This document shows positions 34,511 to 45,749 of a DNA stretch of 64,000 nt, piece by piece. The position numbers were made by a program, and so were the translations under genes. Below the pieces are notes generated by a model, which did not search any database, was not told where the DNA came from, and worked only from the letters and a program-made list of their open reading frames with translations. The stretch is taken from the NCBI GenBank assembly GCA_003254905.1, contig QANU01074831.1, positions 158,208 to 222,207 on the forward strand. The letters are read 5' to 3'. How positions within the stretch are numbered: position 1 is the stretch's first letter; each line of letters starts with the position of its first letter. The DNA is from Nissolia schottii (lineage: Eukaryota > Streptophyta > Magnoliopsida > Fabales > Fabaceae).

Positions 34511-37500
34511 ATGGAAGATTTATCCAAGTACACACACAGTCCTGCTCACCTGGCAGTCGCCAGACGTGACCATGCTGCCCTGAGGCATATTGTTTCTGCT
34601 CTGCCCCGCCTTGCCAAGGCTGGCGAGGTCAATACAGAGGCCGAATCTCTTGCTGCCGAGCTTCGAGCCGATGAGGTCTCAGCTGTTATTGATCGCCGTG
34701 ATGTTCCTGGTAGGGAGACCCCTCTTCACCTTGCAGTGCGTCTCAGGGATCCAGTCTCTGCTGATATTTTGATGGCTGCTGGTGCTGATTGGAGCTTGCA
34801 GAATGCAAATGGTTGGAGTGCTCTCCAAGAAGCAGTGTGCACTAGAGAGGAAGCAATTGCTGTGATTATTGCAAAGCACTATCAACCGCTGGCTTGGGCT
34901 AAATGGTGTCGCAGACTTCCCCGCATTGTTGCTTCTGCAGCTCGTATTCGTGACTTTTACATGGAGATATCTTTCCATTTTGAGAGCTCTGTCATTCCTT
35001 TTATTGGGCGGATAGCCCCTTCAGACACTTACCGCATTTGGAAGTGTGGTTCTAATCTCCGTGCTGACATGACCCTAGCTGGTTTTGATGGCTTCCGCAT
35101 ACAACGGTCTGACCAAACCTTTTTGTTTCTTGGAGAGGGCTATACTTCAGAGGATGGCAATTGCACTCTGCCACCAGGTTCTTTGATTGCTCTTGCTCAT
35201 AAAGAGAAGGAAATCACCAATGCTTTGGAAGGAGCTGGTACCCAGCCAACAGAAGCTGAAGTTGCTCATGAAGTTTCATTGATGTCTAAGACAAATATGT
35301 ATAGACCAGGTATTGATGTTACTCAGGCTGAGCTTGTTCCCCATTTGAATTGGAGGCGCCAAGAGAAGACCGAGATGGTCGAGAATTGGAAGGCAAAGGT
35401 TTATGACATGCTTCATGTGATGGTAAGAGTGAAGTCAAGACGCGTTCCAGGTGCTATGACCGATGAAGAGCTTTTTGCTGCAGATGATGGAGAAAACAAT
35501 GATGCGTATGATGATGTATTGACTGCTGAGGAAAGAATGCAATTGGATTCTGCACTATGTATGGGGAACTCTGATGGTATTGGTCAGGACGAGGAACATG
35601 GAGCCTCTGATGGTCATTCAACAGCTCCCTACGAGAATTGTGCAGCCAATGGTGTGGTTAAAGAGAAGAAGAGCTGGTTTGGCTGGAACAAGAAAAACTT
35701 AAAGAGTGGCAGTGATGAACCTGAGGATTCAAAAACTTCAAAGAAATTTTCAGCGCTGGGCCTAGAAGGTAGCAACCAGAGACCCGGTGATCAGCAAAAG
35801 TCAGCATCTGAGTTTCAGAAGGAGGAACCTGAGGATTCAAAGAAAGAAAAGGATAAAAACAATAAAAAGAAAAAGAAGAAAGGGGCAACTAGTGAATTTA
35901 AGAATGAGAGTGAGTACAAAAAGGGTTTAAGACCTGTCTTGTGGCTGACACCAGACTTCCCTTTGAAAACGGATGAACTTCTGCCTCTACTTGACATCTT
36001 AGCGAACAAGGTTAAGGCTGTTAGGAGACTAAGAGAACTTTTGACAACTAAACTTCCTCTTGGAACCTTTCCTGTCAAGGTAATCCACATACCACCATAA
36101 CCTTCAGTGCTTAAATTTTTTATGCATTATTGTGCTGCGCTCTTGTAGTTACAGTGTGTTCAGGTGCAGCTTCTTTTCTGATAATTCTAGTTGTTACATA
36201 TGATATTATTCACATCTTGTTTTACACATAACACCGGTTAGTAGTTATCATCCCCCCCCCCCAAAGTCAAAGTCAATGTTATTATCAAGCTCTTCGTCGG
36301 TAAGTTTTTTTGTTTTTTTTTTTTAATTTTTTAATTTTTTTTTCTTTTTATGATTGTAGTTCGTCTAAACATGCTTCCTTCTCCTTGAAAGTTCTTTCTT
36401 TTCTTTTTGGGTTCAGGGACAGGGTTATCTTTGGTTTTGTAGGAGTAGCAATTTTTTATTTTCTAGTGTCACATTGGGTGCAACTATATCGCATTAATTT
36501 CCACCTTCTGGGTCCAAATATTGATGGTTAATTGTTGCTAATAGAATGTATTGATGTATGAAATGGATAATTCTCTGGAAATAGCAATTAGCATTCTATT
36601 GTCAGATGTGTAACTTGAACTTCATAGTTTCATTAATGAAGACATTGTTTGGCTACATCCCAGATAAATGATATTGCATGGTAAATTCTCTAGAGACACA
36701 GTTTGTTGGAATTACAGTTCTTTCTTTCTTTCCTTTCTTTTTTTTGATAAAAGAAGAATATGGTTGAGATGAAGAAGAGAATAATACAAGGATGTTAGGG
36801 GACAAGAAATCCTCTACAGGATCAGAAGATTAAAAAAAAAGAACATAAAAAAGTCAAATTGCTCCAATCTCTCAACATATCGGGGGGAGAGAGAGAGAGA
36901 GATTCCTTTGAAAAGATCATGAGCTTTACGCCATATGGAGGCCAGCTATCTAATCCTATCCCAAAGGAGTTGTTTCTTTTTCATTATTTCTCCAGTTTTT
37001 GCCTCTATATATGAAATTACTAGCACTACAAGAAAGGAGTCATGTTGATGTACCAAATGGAATGGACATAAAGACTTAGAACCGACACTTTTAAGTACAA
37101 TTTTCCTGCTTAATTTGCTGGAATGAAAACTACTGCAATCTGTTGTCTTATCCTTTTAACATTTTTGAGACATGTCAGGTGTATATTTGACATACTTGTC
37201 TGTTGGTTAATTTTTCATGCGTGTCTTTTGTATTTTATGATATTTCCTATACATTAGTTTATTATATTACTACACATGTCTTTTCCTTGCCTTGCACTTA
37301 TGAAACTTTGTTGTGTCACTGTATCTATGTTGTGGTATATACTTGCACTGCATCCATTCATGCCTTACATAGGTCTATAATTGTGCTACTTCTGTGCAGA
37401 TAGCTATCCCTATCGTCCCTACTATACGAGTCATTGTCACATTTACAAAATTTGAGGATCTTCAACCAGCAGAGGAGTTTTCTACTCCACTATCCAGCCC

Positions 37501-37783
37501 AGCATACTTCCAGGATGCCAAATCCAAGGAATCAGAGGGTTCTTCATTATGGATTTCGTGGATGAAAGGAAATCGTAGCACACCATCCATCGGTTCTGAC
37601 AGTCACAGGTGGTACAAGGATGAAGCTGACCCTTTCAGTATACCTTCAGACTACAAATGGGTGGATGCCAATGAGAGGAAACGCCGAATGAAGGCAAAGA
37701 GGGCCAAAAGTAAGAAACATAAGCAGAAGACTGATGCAAAAGGAGGAGATGCACTGCATCAGGGGAGTGAGGATGTGGAATAA
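34511..37783 (+). CDS. ANKRD13-type ankyrin-repeat protein
   Basis: Two exons, 34511-36079 and 37400-37783, joined in phase 0 with CAAG|GTAATC and GTGCAG|ATAGCT borders, give 650 residues. Ankyrin repeats lie at about residues 9-110 (HSPAHLAVARRD, then ETPLHLAVRLRDPVSADIL and GWSALQEAV). The following conserved region, from about residue 150 to 590, is the ANKRD13/GPCR-chaperone domain (SVIPFIGRIAPSDTYRIWK, DGFRIQR, FLFLGEGY, then LRPVLWLTPDFPLKTDELLP and LLDILANKVKAV). Charged lysine-rich stretches lie at about 450-460 and near the C-terminus (KRRMKAKRAKSKK). There is no signal peptide or membrane segment. In animals ANKRD13 proteins bind ubiquitin and act in membrane trafficking; the plant role is less known, and no clear UIM was recognised. 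The stop codon is the first of eight TAA codons. Confidence 0.95.
36080..37399 (+). other. Intron of the ankyrin gene
   Basis: A 1,320-bp GT-AG intron. It has T-rich runs (36306-36350), a C run (36251-36260) and a (GA) run (36889-36901). CACTACAAGAAA at 37024 resembles the end of a plant CACTA element, with no partner end in the intron. The small open frames inside are chance. Confidence 0.85.
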
Positions 37784-37804
37784 TAATAATAATAATAATA
37801 ATAA
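37781..37804 (+). repeat. (TAA)8 microsatellite forming the stop codon
   Basis: Right after the last codon (GAA) come eight in-frame TAA codons, then TGG. The first is the stop of the ankyrin gene; the others are in-frame backup stops. Confidence 0.97.
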
Positions 37805-38689
37805 TGGCAGCATGGTATGGTATCTCTCTGATTGTTGCTTTGATAATTGTTGCCTGGGGAAAGTGATAGAATCTGTGCACAGCTGACTTTACTTTTCACA
37901 TTGGATGATGGCCTCGCCAAGAATTTGCTGAAATTTTTGGGGGGCGACCAATTGTTACTCGTTAGAAAAGGGTGTCTATGTTTTTCCCCTTTCACGATAT
38001 TGGATTCAGAAGAGAGCACTAATCATCTGGATATTATTGTATTGTCATGTGAAGAGAAATTGAAGAGAAAATAGTCTATCGCCTTCCATTACTTGGCTTC
38101 ATTCTAAATCCCCCTGGACACCAGTGTGTGTATCTACAACTATATCAACGATTATTGACTTTGCATTTTTGTGAGTGGTGTAGTTCAGTTTTGTTCGTTC
38201 ATTAAGTTTTGATTATTCTTTCAAACTGACTTTGATGTTGTAAAATTTGTTGAAATATTGTACCTAAATTGTTGTATTACAAGAACACTCTTTTTTCTTA
38301 CTTTGATAGATATTTTTTTCCGTCTTTTTCTTTACACCGAAGTGGATTTACACGAAATTCCTTTCAAACATTTCGTAACTCCCTTTCTCTAAAGAATTAG
38401 TTCTTTATTCTTATCTTGATATATGTGTATTTCTACTACTCAGCTGGTAACAGAGTGAGACGCGTGAACCCATGCGCATTTACGGATATCCAATATTGGG
38501 ATTCAGGGTAAATACTCTTTTTCTTTTAAGGAAAAAACTCAATTTCAGAGATTTTATTCTTTACATAACTCTTCCTATTAGAGATCCAACGTACCACTTT
38601 TGGCATATGTACAAATAACTGTACATACAAGGAATCATATTACTATGATAATTCATAACTGACCAACAATCTAATTTACATACACATCC
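37784..38689. other. Convergent 3' ends of the ankyrin and GT23-like genes
   Basis: The 3' UTR of the ankyrin gene probably runs to about 38250-38290 (T-rich, TTGTTGTATTACAAG). On the minus strand, AATAAA at 38553-38558 lies 132-137 bases past the stop of the next gene. Nothing else is seen. Confidence 0.5.
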
Positions 38690-41600
38690 CTACCAAAATC
38701 TGTCCTTGTTGACGCTCAAGTAACCTGCCATTACCTTTCCCCCAGTATTTCTCATTCCATCTATGAGGAAGGACCAAGTAGAACCCAAAGCTCCAACAAA
38801 AAAATCCGAATCAACAGCCATCAAGAAATTCACCAGTGGGTAATTTGTACTGGTCTCTCTACCTAGGCTGGATTCATAGTCTGCCATTGACATATTACTC
38901 CTAACTTGGCGCCTTACCTTTGTATAATGAAAGTTCCAATGAGGATATTTTCTGGTCTTGTTAATGACTTCCTGAATCAAATTAGAATCTCAATAATGTT
39001 ATAGACTATAACAAACTATGTAGCAAAATAAGAATAAAAAATCTGAAGGCAATTTTTAGGAGGATCTTTTAGTTGCGACAGTGTTCGAGAATTTAATCTC
39101 ATGCAATGTCAATTAAAATATCTAAAGTAGCGTTTAGTTCCTAACTTGGATTAAAAAAAAAACGGACACAATGAGACAATAGAGTTATGTCTCATGTCTC
39201 TAATGTCCCTGCTTTTTGAAGTTATACAAATTAACTTACAAATTATTCTAAGAAATATCTCTCACGTCGTTATACAAAAATTAACTTATTAGGTTTTTTT
39301 ATCTTCATCCCCTTCCTCAAACGTTTTTATATTCCCAATGTTTTTATTTCCTTTGTCCCAAGACATGATCTAAGCGCCGTGTAGATTAAAAAAAAAGAGA
39401 GGCAAGAATAAGAAAGTTAGAGTCAGCAACAATACCTGCATCTCAGTGGAGATCCAAATGTTATTAAGGTTTGGGAAGTGCCTCCTAATCCTATCAGCAA
39501 GCTCCATGTACCGTTCAAATTCAACCAACTTCATTTCACATGCCTTGTCTCCCATCCTTACATGCATGCTTAGAAGAGGCCTAGGGACCCATGGCTTGTG
39601 ATTGGACCACACATATTCATCAATATCAGACCTTGGCATGTCTCTACTTTCCTGATCATATAGTTGGAAAGGGAAACAACTTTTCATGAATACAACTATC
39701 TTGTGATGGAAAAATTAGGTGAAATTTTCTATTAGGACCCTTTTTCATTCTTTCAATTGGTGTTTAAATGCAACGCATTGTGATATAAGGAAAAAAAATT
39801 CTAGTAAAGAAACTTTGCCACAATTAAGTTACCAAAATGATGCAACATGTTTATTAAAGCTAACAACCTCCTTTGGCCAGTTTCCAGCAAAACTTTCAAG
39901 GACCATTTTTGCAGCTAATTTTCCAAAGGCGGCATGGCGGGCCTCGTTCAATAAATTGCACGTGTATTCAGTTGGGAACCTCATTAAGTAGCGCACTGCC
40001 TGAAAATAATATTCATCGAAACAACATCAAATCACAAATTATTGTTGTGGCTCATAATAAGGTTGAAAATGTTCTATTCCCCATATCCTGTCTTCACATT
40101 TTATCACTTGAAATAAGATAATTCTCTTAAAAATATTTAATTTCCAAATGATTTTTATTCATCTAATAAGCACCTGCGCTCTCCACCATCGCCTATCCAT
40201 TTTTCTATGAGAAGCCAACAGACTCCCATTTATATCAGTAGTAGGTTGCAAATAATTCCACGGATCTCCCCATTTCCTGCGTAACATTCATGTTCTCAAC
40301 TATATGGAAGCATTCATAAATGTTTGATTGCGGTTGAGAGAACTTACCTAGGAGTTGGCCCCGCCCATATATGCTTCGATGTATAATTTTCTTTTGTTGT
40401 CACAATTCCTTTATTCCGCGCCTCTTCGTCTTTCATAAGCTCGAATGCCCGCCGGCGGCATTCTGGGGATGTTTCTGGTAAGAAGTAACAACTCCAACTA
40501 GCCCGGGAAGACCCTGCATATAATCCATATTAATTCTTCTTTTGGTGAAATTATTTATGGCTCTTGAAGATTCTTTTCTATGGCAAATTTTCGTATCTAT
40601 CTATAATATATACAAATCTTGATACCATAATTTATATAGTTGTCACGTTAGCCTTTACAATAGTTGAAAACTTCTTCCATACTCCTCTCACATTGACGAT
40701 AGCATTCTTTTTCAATTGACATTTACCTACTTTTCAAACATTTTTAATTCTCTTTTAAATCTTATTATAATTTGCATCATCTTCATCCATCCTTTTATAG
40801 CAGAGTTACAATTCTCACTCCCCATGTTCCAAATCTCACTTCTGAAACCCATCCCTCCCTCTAAAATTCCTCATATTTGTATGTCAAATAATTGGTTTTG
40901 TTTTCTCTTTTTTGTTTATATATATTTTTTTATAAAAAATAAAAGAAAAGATATGTACCAAAAAACAACTAACGAAAATTTGAGGAAAAAAAATAATGCA
41001 TGACATAAGAAAATAAAATCAGATAAAGTCTTGCAAAATAAAGATAAATAGTCATTACTAAAACTGATTTGAGGTATTTTGATCGGGAAACAACAGTTTC
41101 ATTATGTATTTTTTTTTAAGTAGGATGATAGATTGAAGTAAAAAAATAGTATCAGTTACAAATAGTACTGATTATTTAGTTTAATTTTGCCTCCTATTAT
41201 TATTAACTACTATAATTTACTAAAAACTCAAACATATTTTAAACAAGGTGCCAATAATAATTTCACCGTATTAAAAAAGGAGTGGTGCTACGTGCATACC
41301 AACGTACAGTCATCATTATTTTAAATACAATAACTGTTCCTCACTTGCTCATAATAATAGTACGTTGAGATCCATTTTATTGTATACATAAACATTATTA
41401 TTAAAAAGTACATGTACATAACATCTACTAATTTACATTTTTATGTTAGGACTAAATAATATCAGAGGTATCTCCGAGTGCAAGAAGTTGTACCTACCTT
41501 TGCAAGCACGATGGTGAGCCCTGTTATAATAGTTAGTGACGAGGACTCTTCCTTCGCTGACCGCAATGGCGAGAAGCCCACACATGCCGGCAATCTGAGC

Positions 41601-42121
41601 CCCGATGCCGAATCCAGGCAGCCTCTCCCAGTCGGCCACAAGGAACTTAACGCCCGCCTCGCTACAGTCCAGAGGATGCTGATGGATCCATATGTCGCCC
41701 TGCACTCTTCTAGTCAAGGGGTAGTTTTCTTCGTCGGATCCTGCAATCTGCAAAAAAACTTTGCATGTAACCAACCACCAACCCACACGCCTTTCTTCTA
41801 ATGTTAGCAACTGTATCCCAAATAACTGAAATCATACCCAGGGCGGATGTGCCCCCTCGTCGGAGGAACCGCTCCAACTCGTCCACGCCGGGAAGCTCTC
41901 GTTCCCCGAGCGCTCGTCCAGACGCCTGTACAGCCCTGCCTTCGCCCTGCACTTCTCCAGGTGTGGGGCGTTCGCCAAACTCAACTGCTCGTTTCCGTCG
42001 GTTCCAGGTTTGGTCAACAGCGCAGCGCTCCAACCTGAATAAAGCAACCGCACTCTTTCCTCCAACACAGATGATCGCTCTGCTTCTTCCTTATCCTTAA
42101 AGTTGCACTCAGCACGCGTAA
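38690..42121 (-). CDS. GT23/FUT8-like fucosyltransferase family protein, 5' exon missing
   Basis: Seven exons in gene order: 42121-41838, 41747-41498, 40513-40348, 40276-40174, 39999-39868, 39651-39436, 38971-38690 (stop TAG). Every phase closes and all introns are GT-AG; 476 complete residues are visible. Landmarks: RVRLLYSGWSAALLTKPG, NYPLTRRVQGDIWIHQHP, FLVADWERLPGFGIGAQ (the donor-sugar loop of the fold), SSRASWSCYFLPETSPECRR, WGDPWNYLQPTTDINGSLL, HVRMGDKACEMK (like the HxRxxDK of FUT8), NFHYTK, and GALGSTWSFLIDGMRN near the end. Such enzymes move fucose from GDP-fucose to sugar chains in the Golgi, but the acceptor of this plant group is not known to me. The first visible codon lacks one base, so at least one exon with the expected N-terminal anchor lies further right and was not found. 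Confidence 0.9.
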
Positions 42122-42525
42122 CTAACAAAATAAGGTCATTCCACCAGTGAGTTCAACGTTTCTCGTAATCAAATTGGTTAACTGCATCGCCCTAACATTG
42201 ATCGTGTAAAACAATGTGTAATGCTACTATACTTACTATCCTCTGCCAAATGCAGTCAAAGTCAAAAAAAGATTAGGCTATTAGAGTGTGCGTGCTTAGC
42301 GTAAAGCAAGCAATTTAAATTATTAAAGTGCTTATAAAGTTCCTTCATGCTCAGGCCTTTAACTCATTGTCGTCAAGTTCGCTTCGTGGATAAACGTCAT
42401 TGAATGCACCAAACTTTGAGAGAAAGTTAACAACTCATGATAAACTCGCCTCTTTTTCATCCAAGATAAGACCAAAAAAAAAAGGAAAAAAATAGAAGCA
42501 GGGACGGAGAAAATTAGTTCACCCN
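42122..42525. other. Upstream DNA of the GT23-like gene, ends at an unknown base
   Basis: The acceptor TTTTGTTAG precedes the first visible exon, so the first part of this stretch is intron. No frame here continues the protein. The N at 42525 marks an assembly join. Confidence 0.6.
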
Positions 42526-43572
42526 TTTCGCTGAGCATCAACCTTTCCTTCTTTCTCGTTGGAGTATCATTATTTTTTCCCCTTCATTCATTTGAGGAAA
42601 CCCTTAGATGGTAAGAAAAAATGATGCGATAATAATCATTTGAAATTATTTTGAAATAATTATACTCATAGGAGTGTGAGTTGTATTATAGGAAGATTCA
42701 TAATGGACTTTACATTTTAATTAGGAGTATGATTGTTTTAAAATTATTTTAAATAATTATTATCTTAACATCACTCCATTGTAGATTGTGATTGAATTGT
42801 ATAATATATAACAATTGTGTTATTTGAACATATAAAAAAAATATAGATATTTTATCTCTTATCTAACAATATATTGTAGAGTTTATTAATACTCTGTGAA
42901 TCTTATAATATATTGTAAGATGGGTAATAAAGTGTTTACACATTTTTATACCAACGTGTACGTATCATTTTTCAATGTATAATGCATTCATGTACAATAT
43001 TAAAATAAAAATAACAATTGTGTTATTTGAACGTATAAAAAAATGTAGATATTTTATTTCTTATCTTACAATATATTGTAGAGTTTATTAATACTCTATA
43101 GGTTTTATAATATATTGTAAGATGAATAATAAAGTGTTTACACATTTTTATACCAATGTGCAAGTATCATTTTTAATGTATAATGCATTCATGTACAATA
43201 TTAAAATAAAAACATACATGTGAGTATGTGACATAAAAATGATGCAACATACATATAATAAACTAGAAATTGCAACAAAATGTTAATTCGTTCTAGAAAG
43301 TAGAAAGACCCCCCAATAAAAAGTAGTAACAGTTGCGCCCCCAAGCGGGTTAGGCGAACCTTTGGGTAGTAACAATCCAAAACCATTGATGGCGTGCCAC
43401 GTCAATGGAATCACACTCGCATTCAGTGAGAGTGAGAGACACGTTTCTAATAATCTGAATAATTGGGATTTGGGATGATATGGAGAAGACCTAGAAAACA
43501 CGGACAATTTATTGGACTCATATTTTTATGTTTGATACTTTGTATGCATTGACATATAAAAGATATTTGTTC
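42526..43572. repeat. 1,047-bp direct repeat, copy 1, flanked by single Ns
   Basis: Every stretch compared is identical to 44703-45749 with a constant offset of 2,177 bases. N occurs directly before (42525) and after (43573) the copy. The same two short open frames (43201-43386 and 43283-43507) occur in both copies and are not genes. Such exact borders at unknown bases point to an assembly artefact. Confidence 0.95.
42811..43211 (+). repeat. 203-bp tandem repeat, two units
   Basis: Units begin ACAATTGTGTTATTTGAAC at 42811 and 43014 and are about 90 percent alike. Each holds arms such as CTTACAATATATTG / CAATATATTGTAAG that could pair. The pair recurs at 44988-45388 in the second long copy. 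Confidence 0.9.
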
Positions 43573-43573
43573 N

Positions 43574-44702
43574 GTCCTAGAGAGAAGAAGATAAGAATAT
43601 GGTGGAAACAGCTTTACCAGAATTCCACCAAACCAGTCACACCAAAATTTTCTGATTAATCTTATATTGTTTTAATTTATTTAATTTAAATTTCAAAAGG
43701 GCTAAGTGGATTTTTCGAAATGTGCTAAAAGGATAAGACATATGGTGGGAAGGTGAGTGAAGGAAAGGAACCAGTTCATTTACCTTTGTACAGAGAGGAA
43801 CAGAACAAAACACAGACACACGTCATGCAGTGCAGTGTTGCTATTTTGAGAGTAATTGAGAACTGTGCAATGGTTACAGTCAATTTTTTTTTATTTTTAT
43901 TTTTCTGGTATGTGGTGGTTGCAGCCAATGTAGGAAGAAGAAGAGGAAGAACATGTGGTGCATTTGCCATATTTGATAGTATATATTCTCTACTCTACAC
44001 TCTTCTTCTTCTCTATCAGTGGTCCCCTCTTCTATTTTCCTTTTTATCGTAGTTTCATATAATTTCTAGCTGTACTTGAACACAAAAGCCTAGTTCAATT
44101 TACTTCTTTTATTTCGAACGGACATTTTCCCATTATTTTTATTTTTATTTTATTTATGGCTGATACTAAGAATATTTCAATTTTCTCTAGCGAAAAGGAA
44201 GGTATTAGTCCACTTGTGACTTGTAATTAATAGTCATCATGAACATGAAAGGAACACGCCACATAAACTTTCCAATCCATGCCACGTTTGCTTTATTTGT
44301 TGATAAAATAAACAAGCAAGTTATCCTTTGGCTAGAGAAGATATTTGGTGTTACTAACTCAATAAAGAAACAGTATCCTTATTTGTAACTCAAAAAAACT
44401 GATACCATGTATTTGAGAAACAAACATCAACCAGCAATATTAAATATGTATGTTTGTGCACACATAAAATATATAAATAATTATTATTAAATATATAAAT
44501 GAGTAAATATTAAACACATGTATATTTATATGCATAAATATTTGATAATAATATTTATTTATTTATTTTTATAATATTCATTTGTCTATTTTATAATATT
44601 TATATTTCTATGTGAATGTATACATGTATAATTTTTTTATTGTATAAATAATATTTTTATAAAGAAATTTATGTGGGAAGATAATAAAGATAAAGGTAAT
44701 GA
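43574..44702. other. Unique DNA between the two direct repeats
   Basis: It is AT-rich. 43900-44050 has an AG-rich then CT-rich stretch with TATATATTC; no gene could be assigned to it. 44460-44660 is rich in TAAATAT/ATATTTA words. Confidence 0.5.
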
Positions 44703-45749
44703 TTTCGCTGAGCATCAACCTTTCCTTCTTTCTCGTTGGAGTATCATTATTTTTTCCCCTTCATTCATTTGAGGAAACCCTTAGATGGTAAGAAAAAATG
44801 ATGCGATAATAATCATTTGAAATTATTTTGAAATAATTATACTCATAGGAGTGTGAGTTGTATTATAGGAAGATTCATAATGGACTTTACATTTTAATTA
44901 GGAGTATGATTGTTTTAAAATTATTTTAAATAATTATTATCTTAACATCACTCCATTGTAGATTGTGATTGAATTGTATAATATATAACAATTGTGTTAT
45001 TTGAACATATAAAAAAAATATAGATATTTTATCTCTTATCTAACAATATATTGTAGAGTTTATTAATACTCTGTGAATCTTATAATATATTGTAAGATGG
45101 GTAATAAAGTGTTTACACATTTTTATACCAACGTGTACGTATCATTTTTCAATGTATAATGCATTCATGTACAATATTAAAATAAAAATAACAATTGTGT
45201 TATTTGAACGTATAAAAAAATGTAGATATTTTATTTCTTATCTTACAATATATTGTAGAGTTTATTAATACTCTATAGGTTTTATAATATATTGTAAGAT
45301 GAATAATAAAGTGTTTACACATTTTTATACCAATGTGCAAGTATCATTTTTAATGTATAATGCATTCATGTACAATATTAAAATAAAAACATACATGTGA
45401 GTATGTGACATAAAAATGATGCAACATACATATAATAAACTAGAAATTGCAACAAAATGTTAATTCGTTCTAGAAAGTAGAAAGACCCCCCAATAAAAAG
45501 TAGTAACAGTTGCGCCCCCAAGCGGGTTAGGCGAACCTTTGGGTAGTAACAATCCAAAACCATTGATGGCGTGCCACGTCAATGGAATCACACTCGCATT
45601 CAGTGAGAGTGAGAGACACGTTTCTAATAATCTGAATAATTGGGATTTGGGATGATATGGAGAAGACCTAGAAAACACGGACAATTTATTGGACTCATAT
45701 TTTTATGTTTGATACTTTGTATGCATTGACATATAAAAGATATTTGTTC
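44703..45749. repeat. 1,047-bp direct repeat, copy 2
   Basis: This is the second copy of 42526-43572. Here the sequence runs on smoothly at both sides without unknown bases, so this is likely the true location. Confidence 0.95.

Noticed and set aside
41478..42100. Plus-strand frames of 107 and 99 codons
   Set aside because: Antisense shadows of two GT23-like exons.
38690..42121. Reading the GT23-like gene as a pseudogene
   Set aside because: All seven visible exons join in phase with proper splice sites and no internal stop; only the 5' end is missing.
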